Source of the DNA: CAVUAN01 sp963739435
Lineage (GTDB): Bacteria; Acidobacteriota; Thermoanaerobaculia; UBA5066; Gp7-AA6
Reading direction: 5' to 3'
Assembly: GCA_963739435.1 (NCBI GenBank)
Contig: CAVUAN010000011.1
Coordinates: 1-56,629 of the forward strand
Length of the DNA: 56,629 bases
The notes under the pieces: model-generated
The model's database searches: none
Seen by the model: only the letters and a program-made list of their open reading frames with translations
What the model was told of the DNA's origin: nothing
Shown here: piece by piece, positions 48,371 through 56,629 of the stretch
How positions within the stretch are numbered: the stretch's first letter is position 1
Layout of the letters: every line of letters begins with the position of its first letter
Translations under genes and position numbers: made by a program

Positions 48371-49999
48371 TCAGCCGGCGGCGCGCATCGGCGAGTCGCT
48401 GGACGCGACAGAGGCAGCTGACTCCGGCTTCACCCAGCGCCTGGGGGCGCTCTCAGGCGGGTGCTCCTGCCACCAGGTCTCGGCATGCTCTTCGGTCCAG
48501 GCCTCGGACAGGGGAACAGAGGCGAGCATCCGCTCGACCTCGCGCGCGGTCTGCGGCCGGTTTTCGGGGTCCTTCTGGAGGCAGGCGAGGATGATCTCCT
48601 CGAGCCGGGCCGGGATCGCCTGCGAGGTCTTTTGCGATGGCGGCGTCGGGCGTGTCTTGACGTGCTCGATGAGGATATCCATCGGGGTCGCGCCTTCGAA
48701 GACGAGCTTGCCCGTGAGGAGCCAGTAGGCCAGGCACCCGAGAGAGTAAAGATCCGCGCGAGCGTCGACCTGCCCGTCGCCGCGGGCCATCTCCGGGGAA
48801 ATGTACTCGGCCGTGCCCGCCACGATGCCGGCCGCCGTCAGGGCGCTGTTGTGGCCTCCGATCGGAATGTTCGACTTGACGAGGCCGAAGTCGAGCACCT
48901 TGACGAAGTCGTGCTCGAGGCCGTACCGCGAGACGTAGATGTTGGCGGGCTTGATGTCGCGGTGCACCATGCCCCGCCCGTGCGCCTCGGCCAGCGACTT
49001 GCAGACCTGCTGGAGCAGGAAAATCGCCCGGGCGGGCGGAAGCGGCCCGAACGCGTTAACGAGGGTTTCCGAGTCGAAGCCTTCGAGCAGCTCCATGACG
49101 TAGTAGAAGGTCCCGCCTTCGGTCGTGCCGAAATCGTAGACCTCGACCGTGTGCGGCGAGCGCAGGGCCGCCGTGGCCTGGGCCTCGCGCTCGAAGCGCT
49201 TCAGGACGTCGGCCCCGCCGGCCCCCAGGGAGTCCGGGCGGATCAGCTTGATCGCGGAGGAGCGCGCCAGCAGGCGGTGGCTCGCCCGCCAGACCTCGCC
49301 CATGCCCCCGCGGCCGAGCAGCTCCTCGAGGTGGTAGCTGCCCATCTCGAGGCCTTTTCCGGCGTCGACGGTGTTCTCGTAGACGACCCGGTGAATGAAG
49401 ATCGCAATGCCGGCCGCCAGCAGCGTCGGAAAGAACGACCAGGCAGCGCCGGCCGGCGGCTGCGGCGCGCCCGCGGCAACGTGCAGCGCGAGGCCGAGCG
49501 GGTCCATGGCCGCTGTCAGCAGGGTTGCGGTGACGACCTTTCGAAACGTGTTCGGGATGACCAGCGGAAACACGAGGACCAAGACCGCGACACCCGTCCA
49601 CCCCCGCGGCGACGCGCCAGCGGCATAGGGAACGGCGTGGTAGGAGAGAGCGCTGAAGAGCCCTGCCAGCACCTCGTAGAGGAGACCCAGGTCGAGGAGC
49701 TTTTCGGGAGCCATCATCTGGCGTCCCGCGATCCAGGCGACCGAGAGGGAAATGGTCAGGTTCCCGACGACACCGACGAGCCAGAGCAGCTGACTGCCTT
49801 GGGCGAGGCTCTGTGGCGGCAGAGCAAATTTGTCGAGCACCGCAAAGATCACGCCTGCCGAGGCCATGAGCACGGCGAGCGGCGCCAGGCGTTCGGCGCC
49901 GGCGGTTACCAGGGCCGCAGGCAGGACGTTGGCGGAGGCCGTCGCCGCCTTCGAGGGGGTTGCCGGCGTGGCGGCTCGTTTCCAGATCTCAAAACTCAT
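48371..49999 (-). CDS. Ser/Thr protein kinase with N-terminal membrane domain
   Basis: A 542-residue protein in which about six hydrophobic segments (residues 40-215, for example LAPLAVLMASAGVIFAVL, GVAVLVLVFPLVIPNTF and FFPTLLAAGIAIFIHRVV) precede the kinase (about 222-500). The latter has the P-loop LGRGGMGEVWRA, AIKLIRPD (Lys), the catalytic loop MVHRDIKPANIY, DFG in VLDFGLVKSN, and an SPEM activation-segment end. All catalytic residues are present. The usual order in bacterial kinases is kinase first and sensor after the membrane, so this topology is reversed. It is divergent from thiC. Confidence 0.94.
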   Translation of the reverse strand: MSFEIWKRAATPATPSKAATASANVLPAALVTAGAERLAPLAVLMASAGVIFAVLDKFALPPQSLAQGSQLLWLVGVVGNLTISLSVAWIAGRQMMAPEKLLDLGLLYEVLAGLFSALSYHAVPYAAGASPRGWTGVAVLVLVFPLVIPNTFRKVVTATLLTAAMDPLGLALHVAAGAPQPPAGAAWSFFPTLLAAGIAIFIHRVVYENTVDAGKGLEMGSYHLEELLGRGGMGEVWRASHRLLARSSAIKLIRPDSLGAGGADVLKRFEREAQATAALRSPHTVEVYDFGTTEGGTFYYVMELLEGFDSETLVNAFGPLPPARAIFLLQQVCKSLAEAHGRGMVHRDIKPANIYVSRYGLEHDFVKVLDFGLVKSNIPIGGHNSALTAAGIVAGTAEYISPEMARGDGQVDARADLYSLGCLAYWLLTGKLVFEGATPMDILIEHVKTRPTPPSQKTSQAIPARLEEIILACLQKDPENRPQTAREVERMLASVPLSEAWTEEHAETWWQEHPPESAPRRWVKPESAASVASSDSPMRAAG

Positions 50000-50074
50000 C
50001 GCATCAAGATTCTACGCAAAGAGGTGCTCTCGGGATTCTTGGTCCTCTTTCGGGGGTAGACTCGTCCTGGACGA

Positions 50075-50185
50075 CACGGGGGAGCCCACTCTGCTTCAAG
50101 CGGACGGCTGAGAGTCCGCCGGCGCCCTTCGGGCGATGGCGGAGACCCCTGGGACCTGACGCGGGTAATGCCGCCGTAGGGAGGT
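50075..50185 (+). promoter_or_regulatory. TPP riboswitch (THI element) upstream of thiC
   Basis: The leader has the conserved THI-box pieces in order: a GGGGGAGCCC P1/P2 strand at about 50078, GGCTGAGA at 50107-50114, a variable P3 stem, GGGACCTGAC at about 50151, then GGGTAATGCCGCCGTAGGGA ending about 50182. It binds thiamine pyrophosphate and normally lowers thiC expression when TPP is high. The thiC start is only 9 bp beyond, so control is likely at translation. Confidence 0.93.
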
Positions 50186-50191
50186 TTTTCG

Positions 50192-51942
<1,751 letters not shown>

Positions 51943-51949
51943 AGTTCCG

Positions 51950-51985
51950 CCCCCTCTCCCCCCGGGAGAGGGCCGGGGTGAGGGG
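51950..51985. repeat. CCCTCTCC/GGGAGAGGG hairpin repeat with GTGAGGGG tail
   Basis: CCCTCTCC and GGGAGAGGG form a stem 7 bp after the thiC stop, with CCGGGGTGAGGGG to the right. The same motif occurs twice near 54369-54485. It may act as a terminator-like element. Confidence 0.8.
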
Positions 51986-52056
51986 CGCACAAAAAGCCGA
52001 CGTTCCCCCAATCAATTTTGCCCGTTTCGCGTAATAGAACCTCGGAGGAGGACACC

Positions 52057-52836
52057 ATGACGGAAGTGACGAGTCACGAACCCGGCAGTTTCACCTGGGC
52101 AGAGCTCGCGACGAGCGACCCGAAGGCGGCGAAGACCTTCTACACGAGGCTTTTCGGATGGACGATCGAGGACAGCCCCATGGGCCCGGGTCCCGACGAC
52201 ATCTACACGCGTCTGCAGATCAAGGGCAAGGACGTCGGCGCGCTCTACAAGATGAGGCCGGAGCAGGCCGCGATGGGCGTGCCCCCCAACTGGGGAACGT
52301 ACTTCACCGTCAAGAGCGCGGACGAAACGGCAAAGAAGGTGAAGGCGGCCGGCGGCAAGGTGATTGCCGAGCCCTTCGACGTCATGGACTACGGCCGCAT
52401 GGCCGTCGTGCAGGGGCCGGAAGGCGCGGTCTTCAGCATCTGGCAGGCTGGCACCCACTGGGGCTTCCAGCGCGTCGGCGAAGACAACACCGCGGGCTGG
52501 ACGGAGCTACAGACAATCGATCTCGCGAAGTCCACCAAGTTCCTCGTGAGCGTGTTCGGCTGGGCCCTCAAGGAGGACCCCAAGGGCGCCTACACTGAGT
52601 TCAAGGTTGGAGGGAAATCGATCGGCGGCATCCGCCCGATGGGCAAGGACGAGGCGTTCCCGCCGCACTGGCTCATCTACTTCCAGCTCGCCGACTGCGA
52701 CAAGGCCGTCGCGAAGGCGAAGTCCCTGGGCGCCACCGTTCTGATGCCTGCCATGGACATCGAGAAGGTCGGCCGCTTCGCCGTCCTCGCCGACCCCCAG
52801 GGCGCGGTCTTTGCCGTCATCAAGCTCGCGATGTAG
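52057..52836 (+). CDS. Two-domain VOC-family (glyoxalase/dioxygenase superfamily) protein
   Basis: A 259-residue cytoplasmic protein with two vicinal-oxygen-chelate modules, about 8-125 and 135-258. Each has the betaalphabetabetabeta pattern with FYTRLFGWTIED and later FLVSVFGWALKED, and the closing VVQGPEGAVFSIWQA and VLADPQGAVFAVIKL. ATG 52057 has a strong GGAGGAGG ribosome binding site. Such duplicated VOC proteins may act in detoxification or dioxygen chemistry, but metal ligands are not complete enough to name a reaction. Confidence 0.88.
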   Translation: MTEVTSHEPGSFTWAELATSDPKAAKTFYTRLFGWTIEDSPMGPGPDDIYTRLQIKGKDVGALYKMRPEQAAMGVPPNWGTYFTVKSADETAKKVKAAGGKVIAEPFDVMDYGRMAVVQGPEGAVFSIWQAGTHWGFQRVGEDNTAGWTELQTIDLAKSTKFLVSVFGWALKEDPKGAYTEFKVGGKSIGGIRPMGKDEAFPPHWLIYFQLADCDKAVAKAKSLGATVLMPAMDIEKVGRFAVLADPQGAVFAVIKLAM

Positions 52837-52938
52837 CGCGTTCGCGACGAGATCCAGATCGCCTTCGATATTGCGGTGAAAGAAGTCGGTTAACGCGGCG
52901 CCACGGAGCGGCGTCCTCCTCTCACAAAGGAGGATTTC

Positions 52939-53238
52939 ATGAAGAAGTTTTGGGCTCTTGCCATCGCATTCGCGTTTTGCGCAGCGGTCGGGCTCGCCGG
53001 CGGCGATCTCTGTCAGATCGCCAAGGCCGGAGCGACCATCTCTCAGCTCAATGCCGCCGGCACGTCGATGGTCGTCAAAACGGCCGAGGGCAGGGAAATG
53101 AGGATCTACTGGAACGAGGAGACGAAGATCGAGGGCACACTGAAGGAAGGCGAGACCGTTGTCGTTCAGGCTTCCCATAGGAACGGAAAGATCTGGGCGA
53201 CCTCCATGCGCGTAGGGACGGTGAAGAAGCCGAGCTAG
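52939..53238 (+). CDS. Small exported protein with OB-like domain
   Basis: A 99-residue protein with a signal peptide (ALAIAFAFCAAVGLAGG) and an AAGGAGG ribosome binding site. The mature part (ISQLNAAGTSMVVKTAEGREMRIYWNEETKIEGTLKEGETVVVQAS) has the look of a DUF5666/OB-type beta barrel. A related beta pattern occurs in the anchored protein at 18694-19587. The function is unknown. Confidence 0.8.
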   Translation: MKKFWALAIAFAFCAAVGLAGGDLCQIAKAGATISQLNAAGTSMVVKTAEGREMRIYWNEETKIEGTLKEGETVVVQASHRNGKIWATSMRVGTVKKPS

Positions 53239-53251
53239 AAGCCCTCGCGGA

Positions 53252-54430
53252 TCAGGCTCTGATGAAGACGCGCTTCCTGAAGAGGAATCCTGCGACCGCG
53301 ATCCAAAAGGCGCAGTACGTGAGGGCGAAGAGGAGAGAACCCAGGCGCGGGTCCGCAAAATGGTCGAAGACGGTTCGGTAGATCGTGCCGTAGAGGGAGC
53401 GGCGTTTGCCGTCCTGGCCGGTCAGCTTGATCCAGATCAACAGGATTGTGACGAGGTCGGAGGCAACGAAGAGGAAGAGGGCGTTTGAGCCCAGCCACTC
53501 GAAAGGCTTCGACCAGGTCTTCCAACCCTTGCCGTCCACGATCCAGAGAAGAACGCCGAGGCAGGCCGAGGCGAGGCCGGACATGAAGAGGGCGTAGCTC
53601 GAGGTCCAGAGGTTCTTGTTGATCGGCAGGACGAGGTTCCACGCGAGACCGGCCAGTCCCATCGCCCAGCCGGCCACGACGAGGTCCTTCACCTTGCGGT
53701 CGAGCGGGGCCGACGAGGCCAGGCGCAGCCCGACGAGCAGACCGATCAACGTCGTCGCGATCGCCGGCAGCGTCGAGACGATGCCCTCGGGATCCCAGGC
53801 GGGGTCGTGCTTCCAGGTGTGCTCGCCCAGGACCTGGCGATCGACGTACGTTGCGAGGTTGCTCTCGAGGTCGTAATGGCCTGCCCCGTGGCCGGGCACC
53901 GGGACGAGCGCCATCAGGCCCCAGTAGGCGAGCAGGAGAACGGCCGTCGCGGCGAGGGCTCCTCGCTTCCCTCCGAAGAGAAACACGAGGGCCGAAAGCA
54001 GGAAGCACACCGCGATGCGCTGGAGGACGCCCGGGATGCGCAGGTGCGCGCGGTGGAAGAGCGGGATCGACAGAGCGTTGATGCCGAGGCCGATGAAGAA
54101 GATGACGGCGGCGCGCCGCAGCGTGTGGAGAACGAGCCGGCCCCGGCCGGAGGTTTCTGCCGCGCGGCGGCCGAAGGAAAACGCCATCGCCACGCCGACG
54201 ATGAAGAGGAAGAACGGAAAGATCGTGTCCGTGTAGGTCCAGCCGTGCCACTCGGCGTGCAGGAGCGGCGGGTAGGCGTGGTCCCAGGTGCCGGGGTTGT
54301 TGACGACGATCATGCCGGCGATCGTCAGGCCGCGGAAGACGTCGAGAGAGAGGAGACGGTGCGGTTTTCCCTCTCCCTCCGGGAGAGGGTCAGGGTGAGG
54401 GGGATGCAGTGCGCCGGGCACTTCGATCAA
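53252..54430 (-). CDS. DUF5009/HGSNAT-like membrane acyltransferase
   Basis: A 392-residue protein with about ten membrane helices. The start region RLLSLDVFRGLTIAGMIVVNNPGTWDHAYPPLLHAEWHGWTYTDTIFPFFLFIVGVAM is the hallmark of heparan-glucosaminide N-acetyltransferase-like proteins, including the conserved His. They transfer acetyl groups to sugars across membranes. Upstream of RLLSL the frame contains PHPDPLPEGEG, the translation of the repeat at 54369-54404. No ATG, GTG or TTG lies between the repeat and RLLSL; starts exist only beyond it (TTG 54430). The repeat thus forms part of the N-terminus. Confidence 0.9.
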   Translation of the reverse strand: MIEVPGALHPPHPDPLPEGEGKPHRLLSLDVFRGLTIAGMIVVNNPGTWDHAYPPLLHAEWHGWTYTDTIFPFFLFIVGVAMAFSFGRRAAETSGRGRLVLHTLRRAAVIFFIGLGINALSIPLFHRAHLRIPGVLQRIAVCFLLSALVFLFGGKRGALAATAVLLLAYWGLMALVPVPGHGAGHYDLESNLATYVDRQVLGEHTWKHDPAWDPEGIVSTLPAIATTLIGLLVGLRLASSAPLDRKVKDLVVAGWAMGLAGLAWNLVLPINKNLWTSSYALFMSGLASACLGVLLWIVDGKGWKTWSKPFEWLGSNALFLFVASDLVTILLIWIKLTGQDGKRRSLYGTIYRTVFDHFADPRLGSLLFALTYCAFWIAVAGFLFRKRVFIRA

Positions 54431-54485
54431 CCGGCCGGCTGAGGTGCGCCCCTCACCCCATCCCTCTCCCGGGGGAGAGGGGGTC
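54369..54485. repeat. Inverted pair of GGGAGAGGG/GTGAGGG repeats
   Basis: The repeat at 54369-54404 (CCCTCTCC, GGGAGAGGG, then GTCAGGGTGAGGGG) recurs in reverse complement at 54449-54485. The pair flanks 44 bp of unique sequence and separates the M24 peptidase from the acyltransferase. The left copy is translated as PHPDPLPEGEG at the start of the latter. Confidence 0.85.
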
Positions 54486-54493
54486 AGAAGGTG

Positions 54494-55699
54494 TCACGGC
54501 TTGATGATCGCCATCTCGCCGGGGCGCACCGAAAGGCTCTTCATCGAGTCCGCGGTCACCGCGTAGTCGTCCTCGATGCGCACGCCGAACTTGCCCGGCA
54601 TGTAGATGCCGGGTTCGATCGTCACGACGTTGCCGGCCGAAAGCGGGGTCCGGTTGCCGTGCACGAGGTAGGGATGCTCGTGCCCGTCCATGCCGAGGCC
54701 GTGGCCCAGCCGGTGCAGGAAGAACTCGCCGTAGCCGGCATCGGCAATGACCTTGCGGGCCGCGCGGTCCACCTCCTCGGGGATCGCGCCGGCCTTCAAT
54801 GCGTCGATGCCGGCCATCTGCGCCTTGTCCACGACCGCATAGACCTTGCGCATCTCGTCAGACGGCGGGCCGAAGCTGACGGTGCGCGTGATGTCGGAGC
54901 TGTAGCCGCGGACCTTGCAGCCGGCGTCGATCAGAACGGTGTCGCCCTTTTCGAGGCGCCGCTCCGCGGGGCCGCCGTGCGGAAACGCGGAGTCGGGCCC
55001 GAACTGGACGAGGCCGCCGCCGCGCGCTCCCTGCTTCGCAAATTCCTCCTCCAGGATTCGGGAGACGTCCCGCTCGCTCAGGCCCCCCTTGAGGCGCTCG
55101 TGCGTCGCGTAGATCGCTGCGTTCGTTCGCCGCGCGGCGTCGCGGATGAAGGCCTGCTCTTCGCTCGACTTGACCATGCGGAGCGCGTCGAAGACGGGAG
55201 TGGCGTCTTCCATCCGCGCCGGCGTCGCGGCCCCGAGCAGGGAGACGGTCGAATAAACGGTGGCGCCCTCGATGCCGATCGCCTTGCGCCCCCCGAGGAG
55301 CTTTGCGACCAGGGCGATCGGATCGGCATCTTCCTGCCAGGTCTTCACGTCGTCGACGACGGCCTCGCGCTTGTGGTTGGCCTCTTCGAACGACGGCGTG
55401 ACGAGCAGGGCCGGCCCGTCGGTCAGGAGCACGAGGGCCGTCAGCCGCTCGCTCCTCCCGATCGAGAGATTGGCCGAGTAAGCGAGGTTCGTCGAGGCCA
55501 TGACGAAAAGAGCGTCGAGGTTCTTGAGCTTCGCCCCGGCTCGGAGCTTCTCCTGGCGCTCGCGGAAGACTTCCGGTTTCAAGGCCGGCGGCAGCGGCGC
55601 GGCCTCGACGGGAGAGGCGTCGGCGGGCGAGGGCGGGAGAGCGGCTGCCGCGGCGGCGGCTCCTGTCGATACGATCAGTGCGCGTCTCGTGAGCTTCAT
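54494..55699 (-). CDS. Exported M24-family peptidase (Xaa-Pro dipeptidase-like)
   Basis: A 401-residue protein from ATG 55699. The N-terminus (MKLTRRALIVSTGAAAAAAALP) is a Tat-type signal with twin Arg. Creatinase-like domain 1 spans about 45-160. The M24 pita-bread domain has the metal ligands in LIDAGCKVRGYSSDITRTV (two Asp), HRLGHGLGMDGHEHP (His), VTIEPGIYMP (Glu) and VRIEDDYAV (Glu). It would cleave peptides with Pro at P1 prime, after folding and cofactor loading in the cytoplasm before Tat export. It faces the bacilliredoxin gene. Confidence 0.94.
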   Translation of the reverse strand: MKLTRRALIVSTGAAAAAAALPPSPADASPVEAAPLPPALKPEVFRERQEKLRAGAKLKNLDALFVMASTNLAYSANLSIGRSERLTALVLLTDGPALLVTPSFEEANHKREAVVDDVKTWQEDADPIALVAKLLGGRKAIGIEGATVYSTVSLLGAATPARMEDATPVFDALRMVKSSEEQAFIRDAARRTNAAIYATHERLKGGLSERDVSRILEEEFAKQGARGGGLVQFGPDSAFPHGGPAERRLEKGDTVLIDAGCKVRGYSSDITRTVSFGPPSDEMRKVYAVVDKAQMAGIDALKAGAIPEEVDRAARKVIADAGYGEFFLHRLGHGLGMDGHEHPYLVHGNRTPLSAGNVVTIEPGIYMPGKFGVRIEDDYAVTADSMKSLSVRPGEMAIIKP

Positions 55700-55706
55700 G
55701 GCCCGG

Positions 55707-55713
55707 TACAATA
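55707..55713. promoter_or_regulatory. Overlapping divergent -10 boxes (M24 peptidase and bacilliredoxin)
   Basis: TACAAT on the plus strand (55707-55712) is the -10 candidate for the bacilliredoxin. TATTGT on the minus strand (55713-55708) is 8 nt before the peptidase ATG. The boxes overlap almost completely. Confidence 0.4.
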
Positions 55714-55735
55714 CAAGCTTTCCTCTGGAGGTCCC

Positions 55736-56170
55736 ATGCCCTATCCCGAGCTCATGACGATGCCGATGCGCGAGGAGCTGACCCGGATCGGCTTCGAGGA
55801 GCTACGCACTCCGGAAGACGTGGACCGGGTGGTTCGGGAGGCCCGGGAGCCGGTTCTCCTCTTCGTCAACTCGATTTGCGGCTGCGCGGCTGGTGTGGCG
55901 AGGCCGGGCCTGGCGCGGTCCCTGAAGCACCCGAACGCCCCGAAGAAGCTCACCACGGTTTTCGCGGGCCTCGACCTCGACGCCACGGCCCGCGCGCGGA
56001 GCTACTTTGCGCCCCACGCGCCATCCTCGCCGCAGGCGGCCATCCTCGGCCCGGGCGGAAAGCTGCTCTTCCTGCTTCAGAGGTTCGAGATCGAGGGCCG
56101 AACGGCCGAGCAGGTGGCCGCGGCGCTCGGCGCCGCCTACGAGAAGCTTCCGGCGCGCGTTATCGCCTGA
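55736..56170 (+). CDS. brx: Bacilliredoxin, BrxA/BrxB (YphP/YqiW) family
   Basis: A 144-residue thioredoxin-like protein of the DUF1094 family. MPYPELMTMPMREELTRIGFEELRTPEDVD is the family's N-terminus, and LLFVNSICGCAAGVARPGL has the signature Cys-Gly-Cys active site. Bacilliredoxins remove bacillithiol from S-bacillithiolated proteins. With bshA, bshB1 and bshC 20 kb away, this supports a working bacillithiol redox system. ATG 55736 has a GGAGG ribosome binding site. Its stop overlaps the convergent oxidoreductase by 11 bp. Confidence 0.93.
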   Translation: MPYPELMTMPMREELTRIGFEELRTPEDVDRVVREAREPVLLFVNSICGCAAGVARPGLARSLKHPNAPKKLTTVFAGLDLDATARARSYFAPHAPSSPQAAILGPGGKLLFLLQRFEIEGRTAEQVAAALGAAYEKLPARVIA

Positions 56171-56629
56171 GGTCCTTCAGAATCTCGCGGCTGGCGTTGG
56201 CGCCGGGGGCGCCTGAGACGCCGCCTCCCGGGTGCGTGCCCGCGCCGCAGAGGTAGAGGCCCGCAATGGGCGTCCGGTAGCGCGCCCAGCCGAGCAGCGG
56301 CCTCGCGGCGTAGAGCTGGTCGAGCGCGTGCTCGCCGTGGAAAATGTGGCCGCCCGAGGAGCCGTAGGTCTCCTCGATGTCCCGCGGCGTGACGATTGTC
56401 CGGGCCAGGATGAGGCCGGGAAGATCGGGGCAGACCGACGCGAGTGCCTTGACGACGGCGTCGCCGAGCGCTTCTCGCCGGCTCTTCCAGTCTCCCTCGC
56501 GGAGCCGATACGGCGCATATTGGGCGTGGACCGACAGGACGTGCCTGCCCTCCGGGGCAAGTGAAGGGTCGGCCACGCTCGGCACCGTCGCCTCGCACCA
56601 GGGGCGCTCCGAGAAGCTCCCGTACTTCG
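56160..56629 (-). CDS. Phytoene desaturase-like FAD oxidoreductase (5' end beyond window)
   Basis: The C-terminal 155 or so residues of a large flavoprotein, running off the window edge. EATVPSVADPSLAPEGRHVLSVHAQYAPYRL and GLYLCGAGTHPGGGVSGAPGANASREIL are typical of the phytoene desaturase/carotenoid isomerase superfamily; the latter is the FAD-binding end segment. The substrate cannot be told from this part. It probably acts on an isoprenoid or similar lipid. Confidence 0.85.
   Translation of the reverse strand, partial: KYGSFSERPWCEATVPSVADPSLAPEGRHVLSVHAQYAPYRLREGDWKSRREALGDAVVKALASVCPDLPGLILARTIVTPRDIEETYGSSGGHIFHGEHALDQLYAARPLLGWARYRTPIAGLYLCGAGTHPGGGVSGAPGANASREILKDLRR

Overview
This GC-rich, gene-dense window looks like chromosomal DNA of an Acidobacteriota bacterium, probably near Thermoanaerobaculia. 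The main pointers are a VWFA-type secreted protein of the acidobacterial kind (39269-41176), two secreted proteins built from modules common in that group (12193-13578 and 27756-28949), a Ser/Thr kinase with a membrane N-terminus, and a bacillithiol operon. The placement is inference from protein content; there is no rRNA here. I see no CRISPR array, phage, integron or intact transposase.

Layout. 1-8 kb: GNAT acetyltransferase, two small paralogous unknowns, a BamE-like membrane protein, glucokinase, a phospholipase-D-like lipoprotein, a DEDDh exonuclease and a WYL regulator with lipoprotein and CpcT-like genes. 8-19 kb: TPR protein, bifunctional homocysteine methyltransferase/MTHFR divergent from purD, a modular secreted protein, two thioredoxin-fold proteins, and lepA-lepB-lepB-DUF4845-like. 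19-28 kb: second PLD protein, tsaD, mtnA, ggt, then pgk-tpiA-secG-tRNA-Leu. 28-36 kb: second modular secreted protein, yidD, a MITE-like element, DUF4870, DUF4097, RDD, adenosine deaminase, and the operon methyltransferase-bshC-bshB1-bshA. 36-56.6 kb: lipoprotein, His-containing membrane protein, dusB, VWFA protein, ArnT-like transferase, M16 pair, patatin/beta-barrel protein, kinase, TPP-riboswitch thiC, VOC protein, DUF5009 acyltransferase, M24 peptidase, a bacilliredoxin, and the end of a phytoene-desaturase-like oxidoreductase.

How genes work together. The clearest system is low-molecular-weight thiol metabolism. bshA, bshB1 and bshC form one overlapping operon headed by a class I methyltransferase that could N-methylate bacillithiol. 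A BrxA/BrxB-type bacilliredoxin lies 20 kb away. Glycolysis (glk, pgk, tpiA), the methionine/folate cycle (bhmt-metF, mtnA), envelope biogenesis (lepB x2, secG, yidD, patatin-barrel) and thiamine synthesis (thiC) are also represented.

Two features colour the whole window. First, at least thirteen conserved-gene frameshifts are all of the +1 type, six of them within 443 bp of purD; this points to consensus insertion errors more than to pseudogenes. Second, the short spaces between genes are filled by several repeat classes: degenerate 7- and 8-bp tandem repeats that sometimes supply start or stop codons, TGTCAT...ATGACA inverted repeats between convergent genes, GGGAGAGGG/GTGAGGG repeats, and a 243-bp element with terminal inverted repeats.
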